DNA from: Hellea sp.
GTDB taxonomy: Bacteria; Pseudomonadota; Alphaproteobacteria; Caulobacterales; Maricaulaceae
Length of the DNA stretch: 64,000 nt
Reading direction: 5' to 3'
Assembly: GCA_020627655.1 (NCBI GenBank)
Contig: JAHDGM010000009.1
Span: forward strand, 1 to 64,000
The notes under the pieces were generated by a model, which saw only the letters and a program-made list of their open reading frames with translations, was not told where the DNA came from and did not search any database. The stretch's first letter is position 1, and every line of letters starts with the position of its first letter. Both the position numbers and the translations under genes were made by a program. Positions 23,697-32,567 of the stretch are shown here, piece by piece.

Positions 23697-25616
23697 ATGT
23701 CAATTTTTAAGCGATTTTCGAATAAGAAAACCGGGGACAAGTCGAATGAAGCTGAAGAAACAGTACTCGACGAAACGGCTTCTTTGACTGCAGGCGATGG
23801 TTTTGACCCTTTTACTGATATTCCAAAAGACGAAGAAGATGCCATGCCTTCCATCAGCTCTCTGACAGAGCAAGAGCAGAATGTCATAAGATCCATCCTT
23901 AACGATGAGAAAACTCCCAGATCCGATACTAATAACAACACAGATTCCCAGCTAGAGCCCTTCGTAGACGACCCGGTAAAAACCAAAAAATCCGTTGACG
24001 ACCTGCTGAGTGACGAAACCTATAAAACAGCACTCAACATTCTCAAAGGTGATGATAAATCTGAACATGGCGATGAGTCGACTCAACAAGCCGATCAGCA
24101 TGAAATTCAAACCCCCGATCCTATCGATATTCGAACCGTTGCAATTAAACCCTCAAATGTGAATTACGCCACCATGTCTGTAGATCACGACATGGACGTT
24201 AAAGACGGCGAACTAGATGAAATTGACAATCAAGACGTCACAACGAAAGACGAAATAGAAATGGCAATTAACGAAGACGACAATCAAATCGCAACTCAAA
24301 AGGACATAGATTCCGAAATGAATGAAACTGACCATAGCGAAGCTGAAACTGAAATTTTACAGCCAGATATAGCGCCTGATCTTGTGGCCCCTGTCACAAG
24401 ACCTACACCATCAACAGGAAAGCGTGTAAATCTTGGCGAAATGCGGACGAATATCGCGAGAATTACGACAGATATTGAGCAGGGAGAAGCCCTTTATCGC
24501 CGCGCGCAACAGCGCGCGGAAACCCTTAATAGCTTCATCGAAAGGGCCGAAGTAGATTTCTCGTTACTTGATCGCCTCGAGCCAGAGAACCGTGCGCTAA
24601 AATCTGAAAAACGCATGCTGGAGTCCGAACTGGAAAAACGACAAATAAAACTGGGGCAGTTAACCTCTTCCCTCGAAGACCTGCAGAGACGCTACGGCGA
24701 TGCTCAAAGCGAATTAGACGCCACGCAAAGCAAATTGGCTCAAAGCGTCAAAAACTTCGAACATGCTGAGAGAAATATTCAGGAGCTGAGTAAACGCCAG
24801 GAAGAATATCGTTTAAGAAATGATAGGACGGAAACTGACCTTGAAGTTGAAAAACGCGAAAACATGAGTTTGCGAAAAAAAATCACTGAAATTACCGAAC
24901 AACTTGACTTCGTAACCAATGAGAAACTCAGTTTTGCCAAGCAAATCGAAACCCTTAAAATTGATGTTACAGATCAAACGCAAAATCGTGAAAAATTACG
25001 GGACCAATTATCCGATTTACGTAATGCCTTTTCCGAAGCTCAGCGACAGAATACACAAATGAAAGGCGAAATAACTGGCGTTCACGAAGACATACGCGGT
25101 TTCAAAACCCAATATGAGTTCAACATTCTGAAGCGGGATGAGCGAATTGCTGATTTGGAAGCAAAAATTGTTGAGCTTCATGATACTTTACGTGTTAAAG
25201 AAAACATCATTGAAAGCACAGCTAGAGATATGTCGGTTCTTCGTAAAGAACGCACGACTCAGGAACTTGAACGCGAACGGCTTGAGAAAAATCTGCAACA
25301 ACAAAGCGGACAACTTCATTCAGCTGAAGAAGAATTGTTGAAATCCAAACAATTCGCTCATGATTTGGACCAGAAATACCGCGAGGTAGCGGCAGCCTTA
25401 TCACTCAATTCACAAAGAAGACAACCATCACAAGCGGCCGCTGAACCAGATATCTTACCAAAGTCTGATGATGCCCCCGCTGCTGAAGCCCAGATGGCAC
25501 CAGCGGCGGAGTTGATTACACGCACACAAAGTAAAGGGGTTCCCCAAGACCCTGTGACGGATATCGAAGATATGCTGACCGACTATACATTAGGCCTTCG
25601 TGCAAATCTGGATTGA
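23697..25616 (+). CDS. Large coiled-coil protein with acidic N-terminal region
   Basis: A 639-residue protein I cannot assign to a family. Residues 1-10 are basic; about 15-240 form an acidic, low-complexity, probably disordered region rich in Asp, Glu, Asn and Gln. A segment starting GKRVNLGEMRTNIARI (about 242-257) leads into some 300 residues of heptad-like, charged helix (about 260-565). A short Ala/Pro linker and a C-terminal conserved-looking DIEDMLTDYTLGLRANLD end it. There are no membrane segments or signal peptide. The layout recalls cytoskeletal or polar scaffold proteins such as crescentin-like filaments, but this is only an analogy. A CtrA-like box lies 50 bp upstream, and the ribosomal rpsF operon follows. 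Confidence 0.72.
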   Translation: MSIFKRFSNKKTGDKSNEAEETVLDETASLTAGDGFDPFTDIPKDEEDAMPSISSLTEQEQNVIRSILNDEKTPRSDTNNNTDSQLEPFVDDPVKTKKSVDDLLSDETYKTALNILKGDDKSEHGDESTQQADQHEIQTPDPIDIRTVAIKPSNVNYATMSVDHDMDVKDGELDEIDNQDVTTKDEIEMAINEDDNQIATQKDIDSEMNETDHSEAETEILQPDIAPDLVAPVTRPTPSTGKRVNLGEMRTNIARITTDIEQGEALYRRAQQRAETLNSFIERAEVDFSLLDRLEPENRALKSEKRMLESELEKRQIKLGQLTSSLEDLQRRYGDAQSELDATQSKLAQSVKNFEHAERNIQELSKRQEEYRLRNDRTETDLEVEKRENMSLRKKITEITEQLDFVTNEKLSFAKQIETLKIDVTDQTQNREKLRDQLSDLRNAFSEAQRQNTQMKGEITGVHEDIRGFKTQYEFNILKRDERIADLEAKIVELHDTLRVKENIIESTARDMSVLRKERTTQELERERLEKNLQQQSGQLHSAEEELLKSKQFAHDLDQKYREVAAALSLNSQRRQPSQAAAEPDILPKSDDAPAAEAQMAPAAELITRTQSKGVPQDPVTDIEDMLTDYTLGLRANLD

Positions 25617-25700
25617 TCCAGACTAAATCATAAAAACACTTGAATCTGCGGCTAAGTCCTGTATTAGGCCGCCATCAACGGCTGCGGTCTGTCTGATCCC

Positions 25701-25766
25701 TTTCGGCATGGGGCCGAAATATCATATGGAGCCATCGTAAAGGTAAACCTTCTATCGCCTTTTACG
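25701..25766 (+). promoter_or_regulatory. Structured leader of the rpsF operon
   Basis: The 177 bp before rpsF hold two hairpins. One has a perfect 7-bp stem, TTTCGGC/GCCGAAA, at 25701-25719; the other pairs CGTAAAGG (25736) with CCTTTTACG (ending 25766), with one bulge. Neither is followed by a T-run. Leaders of rpsF operons can bind the S6:S18 complex for autoregulation; whether this one does is unproven. Confidence 0.4.
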
Positions 25767-25793
25767 CCGCATCCTTAAACATGAAGGCTAAAC

Positions 25794-26147
25794 ATGTCTC
25801 TATACGAGCACGTGATCATTTCACGTCCAGACATTTCTCCGACACAAATTGAAGAAAATGTCGCAAATCTAAGTAAAAAAGTTCAAAATATGGGCGGCTC
25901 AGTTGAGCGCGTTGAATATTGGGGACTACGCAACCTGGCTTATCGCCTGAAAAAGAACCGTAAGGCTCATTATAATCTTCTGCAAATCAGCGCAGAACCA
26001 AAAGTCATTCACGAAATCGAGCGTCAGCACCGTATCAATGAAGACATTTTGCGTTATATGAGCATTCGCGTAGATGATTTCAGCGATGATGCCTCACCTA
26101 TCCTTGCCAAGCGCGAAGAGCGTAAGCGCAGAGAACGGAGAGATTAA
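25794..26147 (+). CDS. rpsF: 30S ribosomal protein S6
   Basis: Binds the central domain of 16S rRNA together with S18. The 117-residue protein starts [18 protein letters not shown] and contains the family block [20 protein letters not shown] (about 42-61). It ends in the usual basic tail. It is the first gene of the rpsF-rpsR-rplI operon. Confidence 0.97.
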   Translation: MSLYEHVIISRPDISPTQIEENVANLSKKVQNMGGSVERVEYWGLRNLAYRLKKNRKAHYNLLQISAEPKVIHEIERQHRINEDILRYMSIRVDDFSDDASPILAKREERKRRERRD

Positions 26148-26149
26148 TC

Positions 26150-26413
26150 ATGGCTAAAAAATCCGATATCAAAATTGAAAACCTTCCATCCCGTACGCCG
26201 TTTAAGCGCCGCAGAAAAGTCTGCCCTTTTTCTGGCGATAATGGTCTGAATATCGACTATAAGGATCCGAAGCTTTTGCAGCGTTATATGTCAGAAAAGG
26301 GAAAAATTGTCCCGTCTCGTATCACAGCTGTTTCCCGCAAAAAGCAGAGAGAACTGGCCCGCGCAATTAAACGCGCCCGTTTCCTGGCTCTACTGCCTTA
26401 CGAAACGAAATAA
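26150..26413 (+). CDS. rpsR: 30S ribosomal protein S18
   Basis: Small rRNA-binding protein of the platform, partner of S6. [10 protein letters not shown] is near the N-terminus, [19 protein letters not shown] in the middle, and [21 protein letters not shown] towards the end. At 87 residues it is complete. Only 2 bp separate it from rpsF. Confidence 0.97.
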   Translation: MAKKSDIKIENLPSRTPFKRRRKVCPFSGDNGLNIDYKDPKLLQRYMSEKGKIVPSRITAVSRKKQRELARAIKRARFLALLPYETK

Positions 26414-26423
26414 GGAGAGCGTC

Positions 26424-27068
26424 ATGGAAGTCATTCTTTTAGAACGCGTTGAAAAATTGGGCGGCATGGGCGAAGTAGTTAGCGTCAAGCCCGGTTACGC
26501 TCGTAACTTCTTATTGCCACAGGAAAAAGCACTGCGCGCGACCAAAGCCAATTTGGCCCGGTTTGAAGCAGAACGCGAATTCCTTGAAGCCCGCAATGCT
26601 GAAGCCCGCAATAAAGCGGCTGATGAAGGCCAGTCTATTGACGGCAACAATTACGTTATCATTCGTAAAGCCGGCGAAACAGGTCAACTATATGGTTCCG
26701 TTTCTACGCGGGATATTGTTGAAGCCATGTCTGGCGCGGTTAAGCGTAACATGATCAAAATGGAAACCCCAATCAAAGCTTTGGGCTTGCATGAGATTGA
26801 AATCAAACTACATCCTGAAGTTTCAGCAACTGTGACAGTCAACGTTGCACGTTCTGAAGACGAAGCTGAACGTCAAGCTCGCGGTGAAGATGTTATCGCA
26901 TCCCAGCTCGAAGAAACTAAAGCGGATGCCGAGGCGGCCGCGGCTGAACGCGCTGAGATCGCAGCAGAAATGTTTGATGATGATTTTGTGCCAGAAGGTT
27001 TCGACGATGCTGAAGAAACAGCAGAGGAAGCTGAAACGCCTGCAGTATCCAAAGGCGAAGAAGAGTAA
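26424..27068 (+). CDS. rplI: 50S ribosomal protein L9 with acidic C-terminal extension
   Basis: Binds 23S rRNA near the L1 stalk. The N-terminal domain [20 protein letters not shown] and [10 protein letters not shown] is standard, as is the C-terminal domain up to about residue 150. A tail of about 60 residues, rich in Ala and Glu and ending KGEEE, follows, giving 214 residues against about 150 in E. coli. The start at 26424 is set by AAGGAGA 5 bp upstream; an open frame extends further back but overlaps rpsR. Confidence 0.95.
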   Translation: MEVILLERVEKLGGMGEVVSVKPGYARNFLLPQEKALRATKANLARFEAEREFLEARNAEARNKAADEGQSIDGNNYVIIRKAGETGQLYGSVSTRDIVEAMSGAVKRNMIKMETPIKALGLHEIEIKLHPEVSATVTVNVARSEDEAERQARGEDVIASQLEETKADAEAAAAERAEIAAEMFDDDFVPEGFDDAEETAEEAETPAVSKGEEE

Positions 27069-27092
27069 ACTTACTTTTCATTATCGATTTAC

Positions 27093-27120
27093 AAAACCCG
27101 GCCTTCGTGCCGGGTTTTTA
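27093..27120 (+). terminator. Terminator of the rpsF-rpsR-rplI operon (probably bidirectional)
   Basis: AAAACCCGGC and GCCGGGTTTT form a perfect 10-bp stem around CTTCGT, with T-runs on both strands. It lies 25 bp after rplI and 2 bp before the stop codon of the convergent gene, so it can serve both. Confidence 0.92.
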
Positions 27121-27121
27121 T

Positions 27122-27850
27122 TTACTCGTCAGAAGGACTATCCAAACGCTGCGAGATTTGCTGTTTAATCTGACGCGCTCGATATGTCTGAAATGTAGCA
27201 GTCCGTTCCCATAAATAAAATTTAGACAGAAGATTTCTGTCCTGACAAATTTCAGACACAGGCTTTAAGACAGTTAACGGTCTTATCATCGCATGTTCGT
27301 CAGCAGAAAACGTCGTTAACTCCCCATGACCGATATTTGGATCGCTTTCGATATGGTTTTCAAACGGTCGATTTTCCAACCAATTGAGTGTCGATTGAAC
27401 TTGATTAAGGTAACGCTCAAATTCTTTTATGTCTTCCCGATCAGCTTCAGCCATTAATGACAAAAAATCATTATTTTCTGTCATTGCCTTTAAGGCCGTT
27501 TGCCGAAACCGGACTGTTCCAGTGCCGCGAATGGCATTAACACCACTCGTCAAAAGCTTCTGAGCCTCTACACCCGTTTCGCAATTCCTTAGGACCTCTA
27601 TGGCATCTCGTGTTAATATCAACCGGGCATCAGCCGAGGTTAAGAATTCATCTACAACGTCAATATTGGCCTTATGTTCTGAAACCATTCTTGTTTTGGC
27701 TTGTACATAACTCGTTTTGACTTGCCGTACTTCATTCCAGTTCCCAAGCTGGATGCCCAGAAAAACGCCTGCAACAACCACAGCGAAATCTAAAAACACT
27801 GCGACCCAGTTTTGAGATTTTACATGCTGATCGAATCTTCTCAAAAGCAC
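27122..27850 (-). CDS. Membrane-anchored protein of unknown function
   Basis: A 242-residue protein with one N-terminal transmembrane segment (about 17-36, WVAVFLDFAVVVAGVFLGIQ) followed by GNWNE, a start I associate with uncharacterised proteins of marine bacteria. The rest (about 45-242) looks helical and soluble, probably periplasmic, with no catalytic motif. It faces the rpsF operon and diverges from the histidine phosphatase gene. Confidence 0.7.
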   Translation of the reverse strand: MLLRRFDQHVKSQNWVAVFLDFAVVVAGVFLGIQLGNWNEVRQVKTSYVQAKTRMVSEHKANIDVVDEFLTSADARLILTRDAIEVLRNCETGVEAQKLLTSGVNAIRGTGTVRFRQTALKAMTENNDFLSLMAEADREDIKEFERYLNQVQSTLNWLENRPFENHIESDPNIGHGELTTFSADEHAMIRPLTVLKPVSEICQDRNLLSKFYLWERTATFQTYRARQIKQQISQRLDSPSDE

Positions 27851-27923
27851 AGCCTAGTCCTCCAATGCAAAACAACGCTATTATCCTCTTGCCAATAAAG
27901 CAATTCACTTCGATAAAGAACCT

Positions 27924-28412
27924 ATGCTCCCACGCCTACTCCTCATGCGACACGCTAAATCATCCTGGGCTGACAGAACCCAAAGAGATCACGAGCGTCC
28001 CTTGAATAAACGCGGCGAACGCGCGGCGACAGCTGTGGGAGAAGTCTTGTATGCTAGGGGTTTTGCACCTGATGTTATCTGGTCATCTGACGCTACACGC
28101 ACTCGCCTGACCGCGTTGCGCCTTATTCGTGCTATTCCCGGCGCTCAACAGATTGAATATATTTCAGGTTTCTATCATGCCAGTGCACAAAATGTACTCT
28201 CCATATGTGATGATCGTGTAGAACCCGACCAGCCTTTAATGCTTTTGGGCCATAATCCTGGATGGGGTGAGTTGCATCACCATTTCACAGGACATTACCA
28301 TGACTACCCCACAGGGGCCTGCACCGTATTAGAACGCAAAGCCGAGGGGCACTGGCTATCCCCCGCAAGCTGGAAATTTATAGACCTTATTTTGCCTCGA
28401 GAACTGGAGTAG
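27924..28412 (+). CDS. Histidine phosphatase family protein (SixA-like)
   Basis: A 162-residue phosphatase of the phosphoglycerate-mutase fold. The catalytic RHAKSSW (9-15) supplies Arg9 and the phospho-accepting His10; a second conserved histidine is in LLGHNPGW (about 112-119). The short length and RHAKS opening match SixA-type phosphohistidine phosphatases, which act on histidine phosphotransfer proteins or PTS components in known cases. The substrate here is unknown. Confidence 0.88.
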   Translation: MLPRLLLMRHAKSSWADRTQRDHERPLNKRGERAATAVGEVLYARGFAPDVIWSSDATRTRLTALRLIRAIPGAQQIEYISGFYHASAQNVLSICDDRVEPDQPLMLLGHNPGWGELHHHFTGHYHDYPTGACTVLERKAEGHWLSPASWKFIDLILPRELE

Positions 28413-28419
28413 GCAGATA

Positions 28420-28626
28420 ATGCGGCGCTATTGGCTCGTATTATGGCGCATGGGGCTCGCCTATCTATTCTATCCCGCCATGATCGGTTTGTTTTTATGG
28501 CTATATTTCAACCAAGCGCATTGGGGGCTTGGCCTCATGGTTATAACCGCAATTTTTATTCTCGACCCAATCTGGTATCGCTTGGCACAAAACGCCATCC
28601 ACATGTGGAAAAACCGCAAAAACTAG
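28420..28626 (+). CDS. Small membrane protein
   Basis: A 68-residue protein with two hydrophobic helices (about 12-30 and 34-54) and a basic C-terminal end. It starts 7 bp after the SixA-like gene, with GGAG upstream, and is probably co-transcribed. Its stop codon overlaps that of the convergent gene by 4 nt. No family recognised. Confidence 0.6.
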   Translation: MRRYWLVLWRMGLAYLFYPAMIGLFLWLYFNQAHWGLGLMVITAIFILDPIWYRLAQNAIHMWKNRKN

Positions 28627-29033
28627 GACTTATCCAAAGCCCAAATCGTATCGTAGTCCCTTAGTATATAAAGCGCTATCATGGCCCCCAATGTCGGGAC
28701 GGCAGCCAAGAATAACATATTATGATTTTCCATCCACGGCAAAAGAACATCCCAGGTCATGATCGTCCCGATCCCATGAAACAACATCACCAGACCATAG
28801 CTGATCCGTTTTTTAAAACCGAGTAAAAAGGCCAAAAGTAAAAGCGCCCAAAATACCCCAATGCCATAGGAGGCCGCTTCGGTGATCCCAGATATTTTAT
28901 AAAAACGCTCAAATATCTTAGCTGTATGTTCTACGCCGCTAACTGTGAATTTATCTATCACCCACGGCACCATGAAAAACACAATAGTCAGCCGTAAAAT
29001 CAATAGCGCTTTAGCAAGTTGAGAATTTCTCAT
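28623..29033 (-). CDS. DoxX-like membrane protein
   Basis: A 136-residue protein with four predicted transmembrane helices (about 8-26, 50-72, 76-96, 104-124). Length, helix spacing and the loop after the first helix (VIDKFTVSGVEHTAKIFERFY) resemble DoxX-like membrane proteins of uncertain role. No cofactor motif is visible. Confidence 0.65.
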   Translation of the reverse strand: MRNSQLAKALLILRLTIVFFMVPWVIDKFTVSGVEHTAKIFERFYKISGITEAASYGIGVFWALLLLAFLLGFKKRISYGLVMLFHGIGTIMTWDVLLPWMENHNMLFLAAVPTLGAMIALYILRDYDTIWALDKS

Positions 29034-29113
29034 ATTAATCTCCTGATTTTCCGCACCCTAGCCGGACACCTGTCTGGAACAAGAAATATTCGTTCAAACT
29101 TTCGTGAATATAA

Positions 29114-29527
29114 TTAACCCGTAAAATGGCTAATTATCGATCCATAATTCAAAGCTATATAAAGCAGGATAGCGAGGTTTGCATAAATCACGACCGGTAC
29201 AAACCATAACAACATGATCCAAAGCGATCCTTCGTTGAGGTAAATCAGAAACAAGGACATGAAGACACTGATATAAAGATCAATACCGATTTGGCGCCCC
29301 CAAATATATTGATTTATTTTTGGTAGACTCTTGATGAAGCTCGCTTGTGTTGTCGCATATAATGAATAGGCCAAAAATGCGAAAAACATCAGCCATGCGA
29401 TATATTTCCCAAAGGCATAAGGACCCTCGCTGTAGAATACGGGCTCGCTTTTATGAGCATACAAGGCCGCAGCTACAAAAACGGCATAAAAAATCCACAA
29501 GAAATGGCGTTTAAAAAACCGCGTCAC
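29114..29527 (-). CDS. Four-helix membrane protein, unknown function
   Basis: A 137-residue integral membrane protein with hydrophobic segments at about 8-24, 40-60, 78-97 and 102-126. The start is GTG, sharing one base with the gltX stop codon (TAGTG), so translation is coupled to gltX. It has no motif I recognise. Confidence 0.65.
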   Translation of the reverse strand: MTRFFKRHFLWIFYAVFVAAALYAHKSEPVFYSEGPYAFGKYIAWLMFFAFLAYSLYATTQASFIKSLPKINQYIWGRQIGIDLYISVFMSLFLIYLNEGSLWIMLLWFVPVVIYANLAILLYIALNYGSIISHFTG

Positions 29528-30867
29528 TAGCCGCTGTAACCCTTAAGGCGAGCCTTGGCTTTCTCAGCACCCAGGATTTGGAGCATATCACCCATCCCTG
29601 GTCCTCGGGCACGTCCTGTTAAAGCCATGCGTAACGGCATGAACAAGGACTTACCTTTACGCCCTGTTGTCTCTTTGAGAAACGCCGTCCACTTGCTCCA
29701 GCTATCTGCATCAATTTCATCAGGCAGAGCGTCAGCGGCCAACGCACAGAAGTCAGTATCTTCGGGTTCAATTTGACCACTCATGGGGGCAAAAGCCATC
29801 ACAGACCAGCTTACGGCATCGGAAATTTTATCGATATTGGCTCTGATCAAGTTCCAGAAGCGTTCACCGCCTTCAACACCCAAATTATCAAGCCGGTCTT
29901 TTACATCGTTATAATCAGTTTCAAGCAATAACTTTGAATTCAGCATCATAAGTTCGTCTTCGTCGAAACGGGCCGGAGCGCGGCCGATTTTAGAAAACGC
30001 AAATTCTTCTGATAATTGCTCTATGGAAGTTCTGATTTCAACTGGATCAGAGGTGCCTATTTTCCCCAGTAACGAGCATACGGCCATGGGCTCAAGACCA
30101 TCTTCACGCAATTGCTCAACAGATAGTGATCCCAATCGCTTAGATAGGCTCTTACCGTCTTTGCCCACCAATAATGGCGTATGGGCAAAAGTCGGGAGAT
30201 GATCAGACAGAGCCCTAAATATTTCAATTTGCGCCCCTGAATTGGTAACATGATCTTCGCCTCGGATAACATGGGTGATCTGGGCATCAATATCGTCAAC
30301 AACGCTAGGCAAGGTATAGAGATAAGTACCATCGCCCCGGATCAAAACCGGGTCAGAGAGCGAACTTGTATCAATAGACTGCTCACCCCGCACCATATCA
30401 TTCCAGGTAACGACGCTGCCCGAGAGCTTGAACCGCCAATGCGGCAGGCGGCCCTCCATACGGTAGGCGTCCTTTTGCTCATCAGTTAGCTCAAGAGCTG
30501 CGCGGTTATAAACCGGTGGCTTACCGGCAACGCGTTGTAACTTTCGCTGTTTGTCCAGCTCTTCAGCTGTCTCATAACAGGCATATAAAAGCCCGGCTTC
30601 ACGCAGGCGTTTTGCTGCGCTGTCGTAATTGGCAAATTTATGTGACTGATTAAACGTGCTGTCCCAATGCATGCCCAGCCATGATAGATCAGTTTGAATT
30701 CCCTCCTCATAGGCTTTTGTAGATCGCTCTAAATCCGTATCGTCAATCCTGAGGATAAACTTCCCCCCCTTCTTTCGGACAAACAGATAATTTAAAAGCG
30801 CTGTGCGGACATTTCCCACATGTAACTTACCTGTGGGCGATGGTGCAAATCTGACAATTACGGACAT
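29527..30867 (-). CDS. gltX: Glutamate-tRNA ligase
   Basis: Class I aminoacyl-tRNA synthetase. The HIGH-type motif is PSPTGKLHVGN (about 9-19) and the KMSKS-type loop is KSLSKRLGS (about 237-245). The C-terminal anticodon-binding region is complete at 446 residues. Many alphaproteobacteria carry two gltX copies, one misacylating tRNA-Gln; which type this is cannot be decided by eye. It shares one base with nadE (TAATG). Confidence 0.95.
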   Translation of the reverse strand: MSVIVRFAPSPTGKLHVGNVRTALLNYLFVRKKGGKFILRIDDTDLERSTKAYEEGIQTDLSWLGMHWDSTFNQSHKFANYDSAAKRLREAGLLYACYETAEELDKQRKLQRVAGKPPVYNRAALELTDEQKDAYRMEGRLPHWRFKLSGSVVTWNDMVRGEQSIDTSSLSDPVLIRGDGTYLYTLPSVVDDIDAQITHVIRGEDHVTNSGAQIEIFRALSDHLPTFAHTPLLVGKDGKSLSKRLGSLSVEQLREDGLEPMAVCSLLGKIGTSDPVEIRTSIEQLSEEFAFSKIGRAPARFDEDELMMLNSKLLLETDYNDVKDRLDNLGVEGGERFWNLIRANIDKISDAVSWSVMAFAPMSGQIEPEDTDFCALAADALPDEIDADSWSKWTAFLKETTGRKGKSLFMPLRMALTGRARGPGMGDMLQILGAEKAKARLKGYSG

Positions 30868-32543
30868 TAGCCCTCTTCTTCCGGGACAACGTCCCTATAT
30901 TTATTTGTAATCGGATATCGGCGATCACGGCCAAAATTCTTTGTCCCGATCTTAACGCCCGGTGGCGCCTGACGTCGCTTATACTCAGCGATATATAGCA
31001 GATGCTGTATTCGCTTCACATCAGCAGGCTTATGCCCCCGAGCTAGGATTTCTTCAACTGATAATTCCTGTTCGATAAGGCCAAAGAGGATATCATCCAA
31101 AACCGGATATTCGGGCAAACTATCACTATCTTTTTGATTTTCGCGTAGCTCAGCTGTCGGCGGTTTGGTGATGATATTATCTGGGATAGGATAGTCTGCA
31201 CCTAACAGATCATCCGGCGTGTTTTTATTACGCCACTTTGCAAGCGCAAATACTTCGGTTTTGTAGACGTCTTTAAGCGGATTATACCCCCCGCACATAT
31301 CGCCATAAAGCGTAGCATAACCTACCGCCATTTCAGATTTATTACCTGTTGTGACCAGCATGGGCCCAAATTTATTGGAAAGAGCCATTAAGGTCAGCGC
31401 CCTTGCCCGTGACTGAATGTTTTCCTCAGCCGTACTTGGCGGCAAATCTTTGAAAAACGGATATGTCATTTCGTCAAAAGCTTTAACTGCCGGCGCGATA
31501 GAAATAATATCATAGCGCGCACCGATCCTGTTTGAACAGTCTTTGGCATCATCCAGACTGTTATCCGAGGTATATTTGGACGGCATCATAATGCACCAGA
31601 CACGATCCGGCCCCAGAGCATCCACGGCAATCGTCGCAGCCATAGCGCTATCAATTCCGCCGGACATTCCCAAAACAACTTGTTTAAACCCGTTTTTATT
31701 GACGTAGTCACCGAGTCCAAGACACATAGCCCGCCAATCCGCTTCGTGCCCCGTTAGCTGATCATATTTAGCTGCCTTAACGCATGTCCAGACACCTTCA
31801 GACTTTTCCCAAGTCGCAATGTCGTAATCCTCTACAAATGATCGCAAGGACTGCACGATAGTTCCATCTGCAGACATAGAGAACGATGAGCCATCAAAGA
31901 CCAGCTCATCCTGACCGCCAACCTGATTAACATAAATGAGCGGAAGCCCCTCATTATGAACCTTTTCACCAAGCGCTTCGACACGTTCAGACAATGCCGT
32001 ACGCCGCCACGGAGACCCATTGGGCGAGATTAGAATTTCAGCGCCCTTATGGGCTAAATGACTGGCTACGCCTTTTTGCCATAGATCTTCGCAGATCGGC
32101 AGGCCGATTTTAACACCCCGGAAGACAATCGGGTCTGGTAAGGGGCCGCGATCAAATACGCGGGCCTCGTCAAAGACGCCATAATTGGGCAGGTGGTGTT
32201 TATACCGAATGTCAGTTATAGCCCCGCCCTGCATAAAGGCGACAGCATTGTGGAGCGTGTTATTGTCGGCGTCACGCCAAGGCACAGGAAAGACAACGGC
32301 AGGGCCGTCCTCAGTCAATTTCGCAAATTCCTCCGCCTTTAACCGGCAGTCTGTAATAGCAGCAGGCTTCAGTACCAGATCTTCCGGTGGATAGCCCAGG
32401 ATAAAGAGTTCTGGCAGCACGAGAATATCAGCACCATCCGCCTTAGCCTGATCATAAGCGGCGGCGGCTTTGGCAGAATTTCCGATCAAATCTCCAACCG
32501 TTGGATTGAGTTGAGCCGAAGCAATTTTCAAAGTTTGTGTCAT
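30867..32543 (-). CDS. nadE: Glutamine-hydrolysing NAD+ synthase
   Basis: Converts nicotinic acid adenine dinucleotide to NAD+ with ammonia from glutamine. The N-terminal nitrilase-like glutaminase domain (about 5-255) shows VLPELFILGYPPED and the nucleophile cysteine in GLPICEDLW. The synthetase domain (about 270-555) has the PP-loop LGMSGGIDSAM, TGNKSEMAVGY and DMCGGYNPLKDVYKTEV. At 558 residues it is a full two-domain enzyme. It heads an operon with gltX and a small membrane protein. Confidence 0.96.
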   Translation of the reverse strand: MTQTLKIASAQLNPTVGDLIGNSAKAAAAYDQAKADGADILVLPELFILGYPPEDLVLKPAAITDCRLKAEEFAKLTEDGPAVVFPVPWRDADNNTLHNAVAFMQGGAITDIRYKHHLPNYGVFDEARVFDRGPLPDPIVFRGVKIGLPICEDLWQKGVASHLAHKGAEILISPNGSPWRRTALSERVEALGEKVHNEGLPLIYVNQVGGQDELVFDGSSFSMSADGTIVQSLRSFVEDYDIATWEKSEGVWTCVKAAKYDQLTGHEADWRAMCLGLGDYVNKNGFKQVVLGMSGGIDSAMAATIAVDALGPDRVWCIMMPSKYTSDNSLDDAKDCSNRIGARYDIISIAPAVKAFDEMTYPFFKDLPPSTAEENIQSRARALTLMALSNKFGPMLVTTGNKSEMAVGYATLYGDMCGGYNPLKDVYKTEVFALAKWRNKNTPDDLLGADYPIPDNIITKPPTAELRENQKDSDSLPEYPVLDDILFGLIEQELSVEEILARGHKPADVKRIQHLLYIAEYKRRQAPPGVKIGTKNFGRDRRYPITNKYRDVVPEEEG

Positions 32544-32567
32544 AGGCGCGGTGTACTCCGCACAGCC

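Noticed and set aside
28431-28664. Alternative 77-residue frame overlapping the small membrane protein after the SixA-like gene
   Set aside because: The 28420 frame has a better ribosome site and two clear hydrophobic helices; this one has an irregular composition.
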